42,649 nucleotides of DNA, taken from NCBI GenBank assembly GCA_900771365.1, contig CAAGNU010000301.1:1-42649 (forward strand). Direction: 5' to 3'. The translations under genes and the position numbers were made by a program. This document shows positions 11,301 through 17,930 of the stretch, piece after piece. The notes below the pieces were generated by a model. That model was not told the origin of the DNA. It ran no database searches and saw nothing but the letters and a program-made list of their open reading frames with translations. The stretch's first letter is position 1, and each line of letters opens with the position of its first letter. The DNA is from Bacteroidales bacterium (GTDB taxonomy: Bacteria; Bacteroidota; Bacteroidia; Bacteroidales; P3).

Positions 11301-14300
11301 CGCCATACTTGTTAAGCACGCCGCTCACGGAGTAGTAGCAGTTGTGGTCAACATGAAGGGTGGAAGCATTGTTGCCAGGAATGAAGGAGAAAGCGTAGTT
11401 GGATGTATCAAAGGTTGCGATAACGTTATTCTGGAAGTAGCTGTTGCTAATCAGACCGCCGCCGAAGGTGGCCGCAGCCACATTGACACGAGTAGGAGCG
11501 TTCATTCTGACGGAGTTGAATACGGCCTTGATATAGGAGCCCTGAATGACGTTCAGCGGAGTGGTGAGCATGTTGCTGGTGCCATCGTCGAGCGACACCA
11601 ACATATTATTAGCAATGATACAATAATTATCAGAGGTACCGTGCATGTCGGACACACCGATACAGCTGGAACCCGTGGAGGAGAAGACTCTGTTACGGGT
11701 GATGCGGCTGCCGTCGTAGATATACTGGCCGAGAATGATGTAGCTTGCATTGGTCTGAACATCGTTGACGAAGTTGCTGTCGACCCATACGCCACTCTGG
11801 TTCACAACGCTGATAGCCGTGTTCACCTGATGTGCGAAATCGTTAAACTGGATGGTGTTTCTTGTTGCGCGGTCTTCAGGAGAAAGACCCGAAACATCCA
11901 CACCGATTATGCCGCCGTAGAACGTACAGTTGGTAACCAGCAAAGAGTCGGCCTCGCCCGTCTGAATCAAAGCCTGAGCGGAATTGTTGACCGTGTTGCT
12001 ATCCACAAACGTACATTCGATAAACTCGCAGCGAGCGCTCACCTCGCCCATCTGGACGAGGACGTTGCAGCGATTGTCGCCAAACATACCGTTGCTGAAA
12101 CGGATGTTTCTGAAACGGATGCCAGCAGCCTCGGAGAGGTCGACCAAGGAACTTGCATTCGTGGTGACACCGTGACGTGAGCGACGGAAGGTGACCTGTG
12201 CGCTTGCCGTGGCAGGCTCAAAGAGCACATAGTTGGTCTCAGAAGTACCCGGGATGTAGGGGAACTTGGTCACATCATACGTGCCTGCGGGCAGCTTGAT
12301 GGTAAGAGGCGCATCAATGCCGCAGCGGCTCAGTGCGTAGAGGCAGTTCTCCAGCGAGGTGAAATTGGCGCTAGCGCCTGTGCCCACAGTGCGGACGCCG
12401 CTGTACGGGCCGTCGCAAGCCGTGAAGGGCGAGTAGCAGCTATCATTATATGGTTCGTGATCGCGCACGCGAAGGCTGTCCACCGTCATCGTGTCTTCCA
12501 CCCATGCGTGCATGGTGTGGTAGCCCACGGAGAACGTCTCGCTGGGGTTGACCATCACACGGACGCTGTCGCCTCCGTTGAGACTGCCCGTCCAATCATA
12601 GTAGACTGGCGCACGGTTGTCGACACGGTAGGCAATGCGGATGCCCGTCATGGGGCTTGCACCGAAGTTCTTCAGCCAAACCACCACAGAGTCCGTGCCG
12701 ATGTTACAAGGCGTGGTATAGCTCGGATAGGCAAGGCTGGAGATACCGCAGTCATATATCAGGGGCACATTCTGCGTCTCGTAGAACTGAACCCAAGGAC
12801 GCGTCGTGGTGACATCACCGGCATCGAAGTTAGGGTTGTCAAAAGCATTGTAGCCCAAGGCTGCTTCGTGGCCGGCAAGATACAAGGAATGCTTGTTAGC
12901 TGCCGTAGAGATATGCTTGACGGCTGTAGCGGCGGGGTCCACGCCCGTGTTGTTATCGTCATACACAACCTGCATCACCAGGTCGCTACCTGCATAGAAG
13001 AAGGTGTCTTGGAGCATGACGCTCTTGTACGAGTTCGGAGCGGCCTGCTCTATCGTGAAGCTCGAGTCATACATCACCTGCATGTTCGGCGTAAAGGTCA
13101 GCATCGTATTCGTGCGCACCTGCGAATAGGGTGCATTTGCCAAGCGATACTGCAGATGCGGCCTCGTCACGTCTCGCGGCTGCGTGGCAACAATGAATCG
13201 GAAATTGGTGATATAACCAGGTCCGAAGCCCATCTCAGCCATCGTGACGCTATCATAGATAAACTCCGACCTGTTGTCGCCGTAGTTAATGAAGGGCAAA
13301 GCGCTCACATTGGACTGGGTGCCCGTAGGCTGGCCCGAATTGGTCCTGCCTCGGACACACTTATAGGTGAGCCATTGGCTAGAATTCTTAGGATAGTATG
13401 CCGTATTGTTGTTGCGCGTGGAGTCTTTCGCAACAATGTGGTAGTGCATCAGCGTATCATAGCCGTAGAAGGGAATGCGGCCCTCAAAGCGCACCGTGCC
13501 AGGGACGCGGTGGAGGTAGGTACGCTGCACATGGGTGCTGTTGCCCACGCGGTACTCCGCAAAAACAGAATCCTGATTGATGCCCTCCGTCACCGTGGTG
13601 GTCACCTCGGCAATCAGCTTCGCGCCACGGCTGCTGGGATATTTCAACGCATCGGGGAACGCACGCATCTGCAGCGTCGGCGTGATAATCTGCTGGGACG
13701 AAGCCCGCATGTGAATATCATCGATATACCAACCCGAGCCGTTCGTGGCAGCACGGTTCGCCTTGTTCACCACAAAGGCCACAATCAACTTACGGTCGGC
13801 AGGAGCCACAGGACCGAGGATGGCCTCAAGGTCGAAACGCTCGGCCTTCCACAGCGTGTTGCCCACAGTGGATGTGCCATCCCAGTCGGCATACGACTGC
13901 TTAGAGAAGGAGCCCATGCTCATGAACTCTTCCGAAAACTCACCGCGAACCATGTGGTGATAGTGCGTCGAATTCAACTGCGTCCACGCTGCCTGGCCCG
14001 GACGCTTCACAAGGATGATACACGGACTGGCTCTGAAGGAGCAGTGAGTAGCATCATAATAGGCAATGTGCATAAACTCCAACGTGAAATAGTTCCACGT
14101 AGCGTTTGCCGTGAAGTCCACCGTGTCCAGGACAATCCGCGAGGTATCGTTCTGCCGCGGCGTAAGCATCATGGCTTTCGAACCGCCCGAAATGATGCTC
14201 GACTGGACGCTTGTGATGCCCGACGTAGAATAGGTTACTGGTGTGCCCGTCTCGAAGTTTTGCGAGTACGTTTCCGTGATTTGGGCACGGGACGACAATG

Positions 14301-14346
14301 CCATTACAGCAAAAATCAGCCCAAAAAGCAAAAACCTTATTTTCAT
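2308..14346 (-). CDS. Giant T9SS-secreted multidomain surface protein (4012 residues)
   Basis: This is a very large exported protein with no recognised enzyme domain. A signal peptide (1-21, cleavage after SRA before Q22) precedes a jelly-roll/MAM-like region (about 22-215). About twelve CARDB-like beta modules follow, for example near 530, 1095, 1525, 1915, 2485, 2845, 3475, 3585 and 3810. Two Asn-rich right-handed beta-helix regions lie at about 645-1090 and 2025-2480. There is a lamin-tail-like segment at 1300-1380, a GEVED-like domain at 3020-3155 (AIDYNRDGIFD visible) and a second jelly-roll region at 3280-3465. The last 85 residues are a T9SS type A sorting domain: QNYPNPYDAKTSVEF near 3932, then GVYYYGIEFGGE and a KMIIK end. 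The protein should therefore cross the outer membrane through T9SS and be anchored or released. An adhesin or matrix role is inference. The gene overlaps tilS by one base. Confidence 0.9.
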   Translation of the reverse strand: MKIRFLLFGLIFAVMALSSRAQITETYSQNFETGTPVTYSTSGITSVQSSIISGGSKAMMLTPRQNDTSRIVLDTVDFTANATWNYFTLEFMHIAYYDATHCSFRASPCIILVKRPGQAAWTQLNSTHYHHMVRGEFSEEFMSMGSFSKQSYADWDGTSTVGNTLWKAERFDLEAILGPVAPADRKLIVAFVVNKANRAATNGSGWYIDDIHMRASSQQIITPTLQMRAFPDALKYPSSRGAKLIAEVTTTVTEGINQDSVFAEYRVGNSTHVQRTYLHRVPGTVRFEGRIPFYGYDTLMHYHIVAKDSTRNNNTAYYPKNSSQWLTYKCVRGRTNSGQPTGTQSNVSALPFINYGDNRSEFIYDSVTMAEMGFGPGYITNFRFIVATQPRDVTRPHLQYRLANAPYSQVRTNTMLTFTPNMQVMYDSSFTIEQAAPNSYKSVMLQDTFFYAGSDLVMQVVYDDNNTGVDPAATAVKHISTAANKHSLYLAGHEAALGYNAFDNPNFDAGDVTTTRPWVQFYETQNVPLIYDCGISSLAYPSYTTPCNIGTDSVVVWLKNFGASPMTGIRIAYRVDNRAPVYYDWTGSLNGGDSVRVMVNPSETFSVGYHTMHAWVEDTMTVDSLRVRDHEPYNDSCYSPFTACDGPYSGVRTVGTGASANFTSLENCLYALSRCGIDAPLTIKLPAGTYDVTKFPYIPGTSETNYVLFEPATASAQVTFRRSRHGVTTNASSLVDLSEAAGIRFRNIRFSNGMFGDNRCNVLVQMGEVSARCEFIECTFVDSNTVNNSAQALIQTGEADSLLVTNCTFYGGIIGVDVSGLSPEDRATRNTIQFNDFAHQVNTAISVVNQSGVWVDSNFVNDVQTNASYIILGQYIYDGSRITRNRVFSSTGSSCIGVSDMHGTSDNYCIIANNMLVSLDDGTSNMLTTPLNVIQGSYIKAVFNSVRMNAPTRVNVAAATFGGGLISNSYFQNNVIATFDTSNYAFSFIPGNNASTLHVDHNCYYSVSGVLNKYGGSTNYSNLNQWRMAVPGDLGSVVGNPNYTNGSVCRVDLRSFNALLRNVGTPVPEVTIDLFGSTRDAAAPSLGAYEVVPLSIDFTPVAFVTPLEDYCGAPSSIPVEVCVRNVGNGTYTYSASHPINISYSIDNGPVQTFTCTANCRPYDTLLYLSTRTMSLPSGAGNTDRTYNIRWWVKCNLDPNDLNDTGTYTVLSRYAAPAPTVINTNVAYNTAATITPTAGINTWPVSYYTIASYGRQQRSGISWYHSMDDTACFYYGPTLVTDPLFDDTTFYISQKRNLPLVKITEVQVNRTATGATNPLPNYMNTSTAFAVELTNCGDYPANLEGDSIIVVQTSGTPKIWVLPNVTIQPGANLLLQFKAMTTPSDSTRTIYAPSTAVVTPGYTTNFGIIYRDGHGVADAVPFNSITTSANWTSQGIPTGIWAGSSINLAQGGCLVTPPVNTATAGARRISWPTNAATASPTGAPTANQWQVATAANPMHIGETEANLIRYFDNGCEGYRSAVNVHVTNVPSIDIAVDEPVIDTGCNLTSNEPIMVTIHNYGASSVSAGTVTVKCSLDGGATVACTDVITSALAPRSSLVHTFSTTLNMHQPVDTTFNVKVWVNSVTGDAIHSNDTSRGSYIAHYTPETPIVTSPQNVNYDDNLTLTAGGLAGKALAAWYDADHNPLDTTSGSYVTPNIYHPDTFYVKAIALVDVPNTHVGTLASATVNNYPSPYNPKTRYVKEQYIFTPDEIRDAGHEAGTITSLSFFLESMGANVNSFTYSYFTIKMGNTTNATFANANFINTGLSQVYTANNLTLTSNDLGWVHHKLNTPFTWNGTSNIVIEITRALNAVGPANGANTRYTAKANSVITKQNASSDQATQTLGTKGGNRPDIIFGFNEPAGCESAEAEILIDVVGVPNVDASIVWPASLDTMVVASCDTTHLDVVLKNMGHNAINNYTLRYKIDNNSWQQTTGNANNLGLGYNRTVPLLSTHLTPGRHTITAVVKVTGDSVLSNDTISRSFNVRFCEGTYVIGNCTGHDYTTLTTAIDTLHNAGVAGPVTFELCPQTFNEQIVINNIPGASFDNTVTFKTVSGSTEMATIKTAPTNANNYVVYMNGANYVTFDSIYIYGNYTSGSGNNIYANALRIDGSTNIAFRNCVLRSKKTTASSTNANVVLLGSENHYVTIDNCVIDSGYYGVRSYMNVHSDNINITNNDITNFWYQGVYLRACDTVKVNDDSIASGVTVAGKPLTGIYISDAKHAAVQRNFVFLVDDKTGGKRGIQLNHCTGTNIDRVTVYNNMIATSGSAVASLSSSGIWIDSLSKYVNVLFNTAYLYAGANQAATRTFSVQNSSQIHALNNIFRNESKGFAAYIAIDTCMASSNFNVYWSNADTTATGARKFVKWGTPECQNLDTLRRVNGKDVNSMEEFPYFVREPYDLRCALAQFAGLAQYNPDVTTDVFGTIRPQIPAPTIGSHEFGRTTHNLTVAEILSPMMPTVTTGNNAEVYNIETDSILVRARFYNNGNGPENNVTWYAYMLDANPPVISETRSLGRVPLRTMVEDSVKIASPLGIVDEQQVVVVINTAPGVVDADTLDNRDTANMFIYPAYNLQLVSVTVLDTVDTLLHPRHCRMYAMPIKYKIKNVGYKEFPASFQFNLGYDYYCQTPTGASFPNIPGYSSDDVANFSRNLPQGTEEDVVNHAPFWPNLYPTGNNHIDATLKFRGFINFQYDVKPLNDTTNYQNVTTNHTPDPPEVHDTMVDYGSYGNLYATQNESRVIRWYRNPADTIPTTSDAFFYNGNNNYNRSTHWSNTPQYFHDSVYYLNAWSNKNCPSYYVPINVGINPPLYCDVSISEVRSPRASGRVYLENDTVTLRVVNYGSGPVSNIPIAFKFMNANGRTTYLEVHDTVRHTFRGRVGDDVDYFDYTFDTALLAINQPLTGVTYTLNAWVYHPNDQQRGNDTLRTVHTFRSLPESTYAANNEDGYAPTAPEGFDITRVSYYTLDNVMPDMIGYTNLVLGAYNESNAETPHLVVRRGTVDTLTVEVANNQDEMDSTSEACLMVAIDYNRDGIFDTAGVENLCFDSMMTSSGRVPIYSKVVHSRREVKIPLTIDERAHYGYMRMLVWVKAGDTTVLKEQSLRTGSNENGQMQQYLLYVTEDKWLDSFNVALTRVVTPHRHIVTENDHKISFMMANTGLAPLTNATINYHLYNGANGNQNGTINWTGNLEAGKSELITIDTIDFYEGTSDFVAAVYLPSDTDTAFYRPTLNYQYHRWYVVEPRFIDSFDQDISKWYIPAGTNNFTRNYFERSTPAKSHISSAYSSPNAMVTSATQTITTGKYGNRSVLYMPRINISQIRTDTISFLMAKDLTNGSSLTLEYLDWTGHWVRLDDPNAHPGADVEDDPSWYDGELGWTGSSSNGAYNTYQLSTQGVSGNFDQNVQFRFVYKTPVEASASASFGDGAAIDNFKLGRAQRDQDLGVTAIVYPTDPQFGQSIKPRITIHNYGRDSITDFIVGYIPFGTYLAHEAICSQVIHSGEDIEFEFPDPFIITSEFPDTFQICAFTRVAGDIYSDNDSVCALFGLSPLANDLYMYDILSPLDNCTAGDSLTFTVRLRNFGQNEIEDCDVHLIFNEGDTITEHINFAELIGHPLGSTEFFNYTFHKKYRATYGTMFMTTWCSYGLDVYPYNDSISKRIMGIGNIVDMQATAAMVDERDHNVVYICAVLDNVGSYACNDFRAGYWYDNDPSTRFEEVVHYTHGIPAHGHTVYRFSQFADSVRSNEWKYVTVYVAVDGDNNQLNDTSTIIDPGYDEMSIDKVQVEENMTDSCRVRAQITNNGTLPFVGNYTVKVRVNGVDLKRNVSANELTFDPGQTRYVVLQNSRGVELKVPKSPTREYTGTGNIQIPSGDENPANDQTSIVEVINYFESVPLIDNPDFALEQNYPNPYDAKTSVEFAIPNSGNVRFFVSDMIGRRVYEKEASYAEGRHTITFDRGSLAAGVYYYGIEFGGERRMNKMIIK

Positions 14347-14436
14347 CTGTATTATTAATTTATTATTTTATTTTCAGTTATTTACACATCGCAATAATCC
14401 GTTTTCAAAGCCCGAAAACTGACTATTTTGAAAGTA

Positions 14437-14444
14437 CAAATTTA
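14437..14444 (-). promoter_or_regulatory. Putative -7 box upstream of the giant gene
   Basis: On the minus strand TAAATTTG matches TAnnTTTG and lies about 90 bases ahead of the ATG at 14346. No TTG is found at the expected -33 distance, only a T-rich run, so the promoter is plausible but not complete. Confidence 0.45.
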
Positions 14445-14509
14445 CGAAAAAAAAATGAATTGACGACATTTTTTTTACTTTTATATATTTTTAAACTTTG
14501 CCAAGCACA

Positions 14510-14885
14510 TTTTTAAGCCTCCTTTTCAACCATGACTTCCTCATCCAGACGATCCCGCCACCCCTCAAAAAAACCGCCTCTCCAATCAATCCTGCCGCAC
14601 CTATCGCCTCTTCCATTTCTCACCTCGCCCCCTCTCTGCTCCAATCCCCATCTCTCCCTTTCACTCCTCCGAACCCCGCTCCAACCTCTTTTCTCAACTT
14701 TCCAGCCCCTCACCTTTTGGGTCGCCCTCTATAAAGATACATTGCCCCCGTTTTTTATACACTTTGACCTCATTTTTTATGATTATTTATGACTTTTTTC
14801 CCCATTTCTTAAAATTCAACCCCTCTCAACAGACCCCCAAAAACGCCTCCAAAAGACCCTCTCACATCCCAAATCCTCCTCCGCC
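14510..14885. other. Gene-free pyrimidine-rich tract
   Basis: About 375 bases are strongly enriched in C and T on the plus strand, with very few G residues. Open frames across it give low-complexity Pro/Ser/Leu-rich peptides with no family resemblance, so I do not call a gene. It lies upstream of the giant leftward gene, so the purine-rich strand has the same sense as that gene's mRNA. The remaining part of the gap up to 15120 shows only the 11-bp repeat and a small hairpin. Confidence 0.6.
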
Positions 14886-14927
14886 CTAGCTTCGCCCTAG
14901 CTTCGCTCTAGCTCCGCTCTAGCTCCG
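14884..14927. repeat. Four tandem copies of an 11-bp unit
   Basis: Two copies of CCCTAGCTTCG are followed without a gap by two copies of CTCTAGCTCCG. The core AGCTTCG/AGCTCCG and the later GCGAAGCTTCG (about 14963-14978) resemble the words that make up the fold-back repeats at 28201 and 37161, so this may be a degenerate member of that family. Confidence 0.75.
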
Positions 14928-15060
14928 ACTCCCAAGCGACCCCTGAGAGAAGCATCAAAGGTGCTATAGCGAAGCTTCGACATTTCCTAAAAAGACATTC
15001 GCCGAATCTTAATCAAAACCTAAACATCTTTCCCGAGCCGCTTTTGGCTATGGGCAATCT

Positions 15061-15079
15061 TACAAAATACTGTTTTGTA
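15061..15079. other. Perfect small inverted repeat
   Basis: TACAAAA and TTTTGTA flank the 5-base loop TACTG. It lies about 45 bases upstream of the -33 element of the flotillin promoter. It could be an operator or a weak hairpin; nothing in the sequence decides this. Confidence 0.35.
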
Positions 15080-15123
15080 GCGTACTATTATACAGCAAAT
15101 TACATAATATTTGAAAATTTTAC

Positions 15124-15154
15124 TTGCATAGATGAAAAAAACTTCGTATATTTG
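15124..15154 (+). promoter_or_regulatory. Promoter of the flotillin gene
   Basis: TTG (15124-15126) is followed after 20 bases by TATATTTG (15147-15154), in the extended context CTTCGTATATTTGCAAAG. Transcription from here would give a 5' leader of roughly 170 bases before the ATG at 15331. No recognisable riboswitch fold was identified in that leader. Confidence 0.75.
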
Positions 15155-15330
15155 CAAAGTTGTTAAACAAGCCTCTCTTTCTACAACAGCCAACGAAATC
15201 ACCTATTTAGGCTTTCGAGGCTCCGCAGAAAGGAAGCACTAAACAGCCCGGCTCAAAGGGTTGGCCAAAGGGCTCTCGCCACCCCGCAAGTCGCAATAGA
15301 GAACAGCTGAGCGCCCACACCCAAAACGCC

Positions 15331-16830
15331 ATGTCACCAACAGCAACCATCATCATCATTGTGGCCATCCTGGTCCTGTTCATCATCTTTATCAGCTACA
15401 TCAAGGCTCCTCCCTCAGTGGCCTACATCGTTTCCGGCCTCAACCGCAAGCCCCGTATCTATATCGGTAAAGGCGGCCTCCGCATCCCCCTGCTCGAACG
15501 CCTCGACAAGGTCTACCTCGGCCAAGTAACGGTCGATATAAAGACCAACGTGGCCATCCCCACCAAGGACTTCATCAACGTCAACGTAGATGCCGTGGCC
15601 AAGCTGCAGGTGCTCCCCGACCAAGACGGTATCCGCCTATCAGCCAAGAACTTTCTCAACATGACTGCCGCTGAGATTTCCAAGCAGGTGCAGGACTCTC
15701 TCGAAGGCAACATGCGCGAGGTTACCGGCTCCCTCACCCTCACCGAAATCAACATTGACCGCGACAAATTCAGCGACCAGATTATGTCCAAGGCCCAGAT
15801 GGACATGAACGCCCTCGGCCTCCGCATCATCAGCTGCAACATCCAGAATATCACCGATGAGAACAACCTCATCCGCGACCTCGGCGCCGATAACACTTAT
15901 TCCATCAAGAAGAACGCCGCCATCACCAAAGCTGAGGCCGAACGCGACATTGCGCAGGCCCAGGCCCGCGCAAGCAAGGACGCCAACGATGTGCAGGTCG
16001 AGGCTCAGACCGAGATTGCCATCAAACAGAACCAGCTCTCCATCAAACGCTCCGAGCTCAAGGTGCTCGAAGACATCAAGAAGGCCGAGGCCGACGCTGC
16101 TTACAGCATCCAAGAGCAGGAACAGCGCAAAGTTATCAATGTCAAGACCGTAGATGCCCAGATTGAGCAAACCAAACGCGAGCAGGAACTGACCGCCGAG
16201 AAGGTGAAAATCCGCGAGAACGAGCTCCGCGCCATGGTGCAAAAACAGGCCGATGCCGACAAATACCAAATCGAGGTGAATGCTGAGGCAGCCCTCGAAC
16301 AAAGCAAACGCAACGCCGAGGCCGAGGCCTACCGCGCCGAACAGGAGGCCCGCGCAGCTATCGCCCGCGCAGAGGCCAAGAAGCAGTCGATGATGCTCGA
16401 AGCCGAGGGTATCAAATCGCTCGGCGAGGCCGAAGCATACAAGATTAAATGTGCCGGCGAGGCCGAGGCTGTAGCCATCGAGAAGAAGGGTATCGCCGAG
16501 GCCGAGGCCATGCAGAAAAAGGCCGACGCCTACAAGGAATACGGCCAAGCCGCTATCCTCGACATGCTTGTCAACATCATCCCCGAGACCGCCAAGAACG
16601 TGGCCACGCCGCTCAGCGCTATCGACAATATGAATGTCTACGGAACAAGCGGGAACGATGCAGCAAGCGTCTCTGGAGCCGTCCCAACGGTCATCAAACA
16701 GACCTTCGATGTGATTGAGTCCGCCACGGGCGTAAGCCTCGCCAGCATCATGAAAGCCAACACCTTCGAGGCCAAGACAACCCGCAACGTCAAACTCGAC
16801 ACCGACTCCGACGTCAGCCTCAAGAAATAA
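15331..16830 (+). CDS. Flotillin-like SPFH/band 7 membrane protein
   Basis: This 499-residue protein has the flotillin (FloT/YuaG) layout. One N-terminal membrane segment (about 4-25) is followed by an SPFH domain (about 30-200). A long Ala/Glu/Lys-rich coiled coil (about 195-420) contains repeated AEA and GEAEA motifs. A less conserved tail ends in polar residues. Flotillins oligomerise on the inner membrane and organise ordered lipid domains that host other proteins. No NfeD partner gene, which often accompanies flotillins, lies next to it. It has its own promoter at 15124-15154 and converges with rlmB. The assignment to the family is firm, while any specific client is unknown. Confidence 0.92.
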   Translation: MSPTATIIIIVAILVLFIIFISYIKAPPSVAYIVSGLNRKPRIYIGKGGLRIPLLERLDKVYLGQVTVDIKTNVAIPTKDFINVNVDAVAKLQVLPDQDGIRLSAKNFLNMTAAEISKQVQDSLEGNMREVTGSLTLTEINIDRDKFSDQIMSKAQMDMNALGLRIISCNIQNITDENNLIRDLGADNTYSIKKNAAITKAEAERDIAQAQARASKDANDVQVEAQTEIAIKQNQLSIKRSELKVLEDIKKAEADAAYSIQEQEQRKVINVKTVDAQIEQTKREQELTAEKVKIRENELRAMVQKQADADKYQIEVNAEAALEQSKRNAEAEAYRAEQEARAAIARAEAKKQSMMLEAEGIKSLGEAEAYKIKCAGEAEAVAIEKKGIAEAEAMQKKADAYKEYGQAAILDMLVNIIPETAKNVATPLSAIDNMNVYGTSGNDAASVSGAVPTVIKQTFDVIESATGVSLASIMKANTFEAKTTRNVKLDTDSDVSLKK

Positions 16831-16835
16831 TCCCC

Positions 16836-16886
16836 GCCATGTCTGACGGATAGGCTGGCTCCGAGCCAGCCTATCCGTCACGTGGC
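16836..16886 (+). terminator. Long perfect stem-loop after the flotillin gene
   Basis: A 17-base stem (16844-16860 against 16864-16880) closes on a CCG loop without any mismatch and is extended outward by GCCATG/CGTGGC with one G-U pair. It starts just after the flotillin stop. It lacks a T run on either side, so it may act as a bidirectional terminator between convergent genes, as an mRNA-stabilising 3' end, or as a repeat element. Confidence 0.55.
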
Positions 16887-17120
16887 ATTCAACTCCCATC
16901 CCTCATTCGATTGATTTTTGCTCAACATTTAACATGCTGGATTCCAATATAAAAAACATAAAATAGAAGCCGTCGAACGAATCGAATCAATAGAATGAGT
17001 CTTTTTCAGACGTGAGCCTACACCTCTCAAACAAACAAAAGCAGGAGCCCCTATCTCTAAGAACTCCTACGTATTGAACGAGGCCGGGAAGAGCCTCAGA
17101 AACTTGTCGGAAGACGAATG

Positions 17121-17897
17121 CTACCTTCTCTGGCGAAGCACCTCATACATAAAAACGGCGGCGGCCACGCTCACATTGAGCGACTGAACCTGCCCCAGGA
17201 TAGGCAGTTTGGCACGTGCGTCAGCGAGCTTGAGAAGTTCAGGACTGATGCCTGTCTCTTCGGCGCCCATGATGAGCAGCGTGGGCTTCTTAAAATCGAC
17301 TTCAAGATAGTCTGTAGCACCCTTCTCGGTGGCAGCCACAATCTGCATGCCGCACTGCTTGGCAAGGTTAAGCACAGTCTTGAGGTTCTGCTCGCGGCAG
17401 ATAGGCATACGCAGCAATGCACCTGAAGAAGTCTTCACGGCATCGTCGCCCACCTGAGCGCTACCATGGTCGGGGATAATCACGGCATCAACACCCGTGC
17501 ATTCCGCAGTACGCACAATAGCACCGAAATTGCGCACATCCGTGACGTGGTCGAGCATCAGCACAAGGGGTGCCTTCTCACCCTCCATGAGCTGCGGGAT
17601 AAGGTCTATGGCCTGCTTGAACTCGATGGGCGAAATCAAAGCCACGACGCCCTGATGGTTGCCTTTCGTGAGACGGTTAAGCTTCTCTATGGGCACAAAC
17701 TGGAAGGGAATATTGTTGTCGCGGATGCGGCCTTTCAGTTCGCCCGAGAGAGGGCCGGAAAGGCCGTTCTGGATGAGCACCTTGTCGATACGTGTGCCGC
17801 CATCAATAGCCTCAATAACAGGGCGAAGGCCGTAAATAGTGGTCTCGGATTTATTGCTGCGAGGCTCGGGTTGCGAAGTCTGTCTTTTCTGTATCAT
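17121..17897 (-). CDS. rlmB: 23S rRNA 2'-O-methyltransferase RlmB (TrmH/SpoU family)
   Basis: RlmB methylates the ribose of G2251 in the 23S rRNA P loop, using S-adenosylmethionine. The 258-residue protein has an N-terminal SpoU substrate-binding domain starting at TIYGLRPVIEAI. The three SPOUT motifs are present: DVRNFGAIVRTAE (motif 1, catalytic Arg), IMGAEETGIS (motif 2) and LNVSVAAAVFMYE (motif 3). A short charged N-terminal extension (about 18 residues) precedes the family core. The gene starts 33 bases after the LolD-like gene and is probably the last gene of the ruvB-hutI-lolD-rlmB run. Other TrmH family members are possible, but the length and motif wording fit RlmB best. Confidence 0.88.
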   Translation of the reverse strand: MIQKRQTSQPEPRSNKSETTIYGLRPVIEAIDGGTRIDKVLIQNGLSGPLSGELKGRIRDNNIPFQFVPIEKLNRLTKGNHQGVVALISPIEFKQAIDLIPQLMEGEKAPLVLMLDHVTDVRNFGAIVRTAECTGVDAVIIPDHGSAQVGDDAVKTSSGALLRMPICREQNLKTVLNLAKQCGMQIVAATEKGATDYLEVDFKKPTLLIMGAEETGISPELLKLADARAKLPILGQVQSLNVSVAAAVFMYEVLRQRR

Positions 17898-17930
17898 AAT
17901 GTATTTTTTCAGCGGATAAAGAGAATATGA

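Noticed and set aside
12457..14358. 633-codon plus-strand open frame at the 5' end of the giant gene
   Set aside because: It is antisense to the signal peptide, jelly-roll and beta-helix coding region, and has His/Arg-rich content with no motif.
14498..14792. Pro/Ser/Leu-rich open frames in the pyrimidine-rich tract
   Set aside because: These are low-complexity translations of skewed DNA in several overlapping frames, without promoter or family resemblance.
15640..16899. 419-codon minus-strand open frame across the flotillin gene
   Set aside because: The strand carries a Leu/Gly-rich shadow of the coiled-coil repeats; the flotillin on the other strand is unambiguous.
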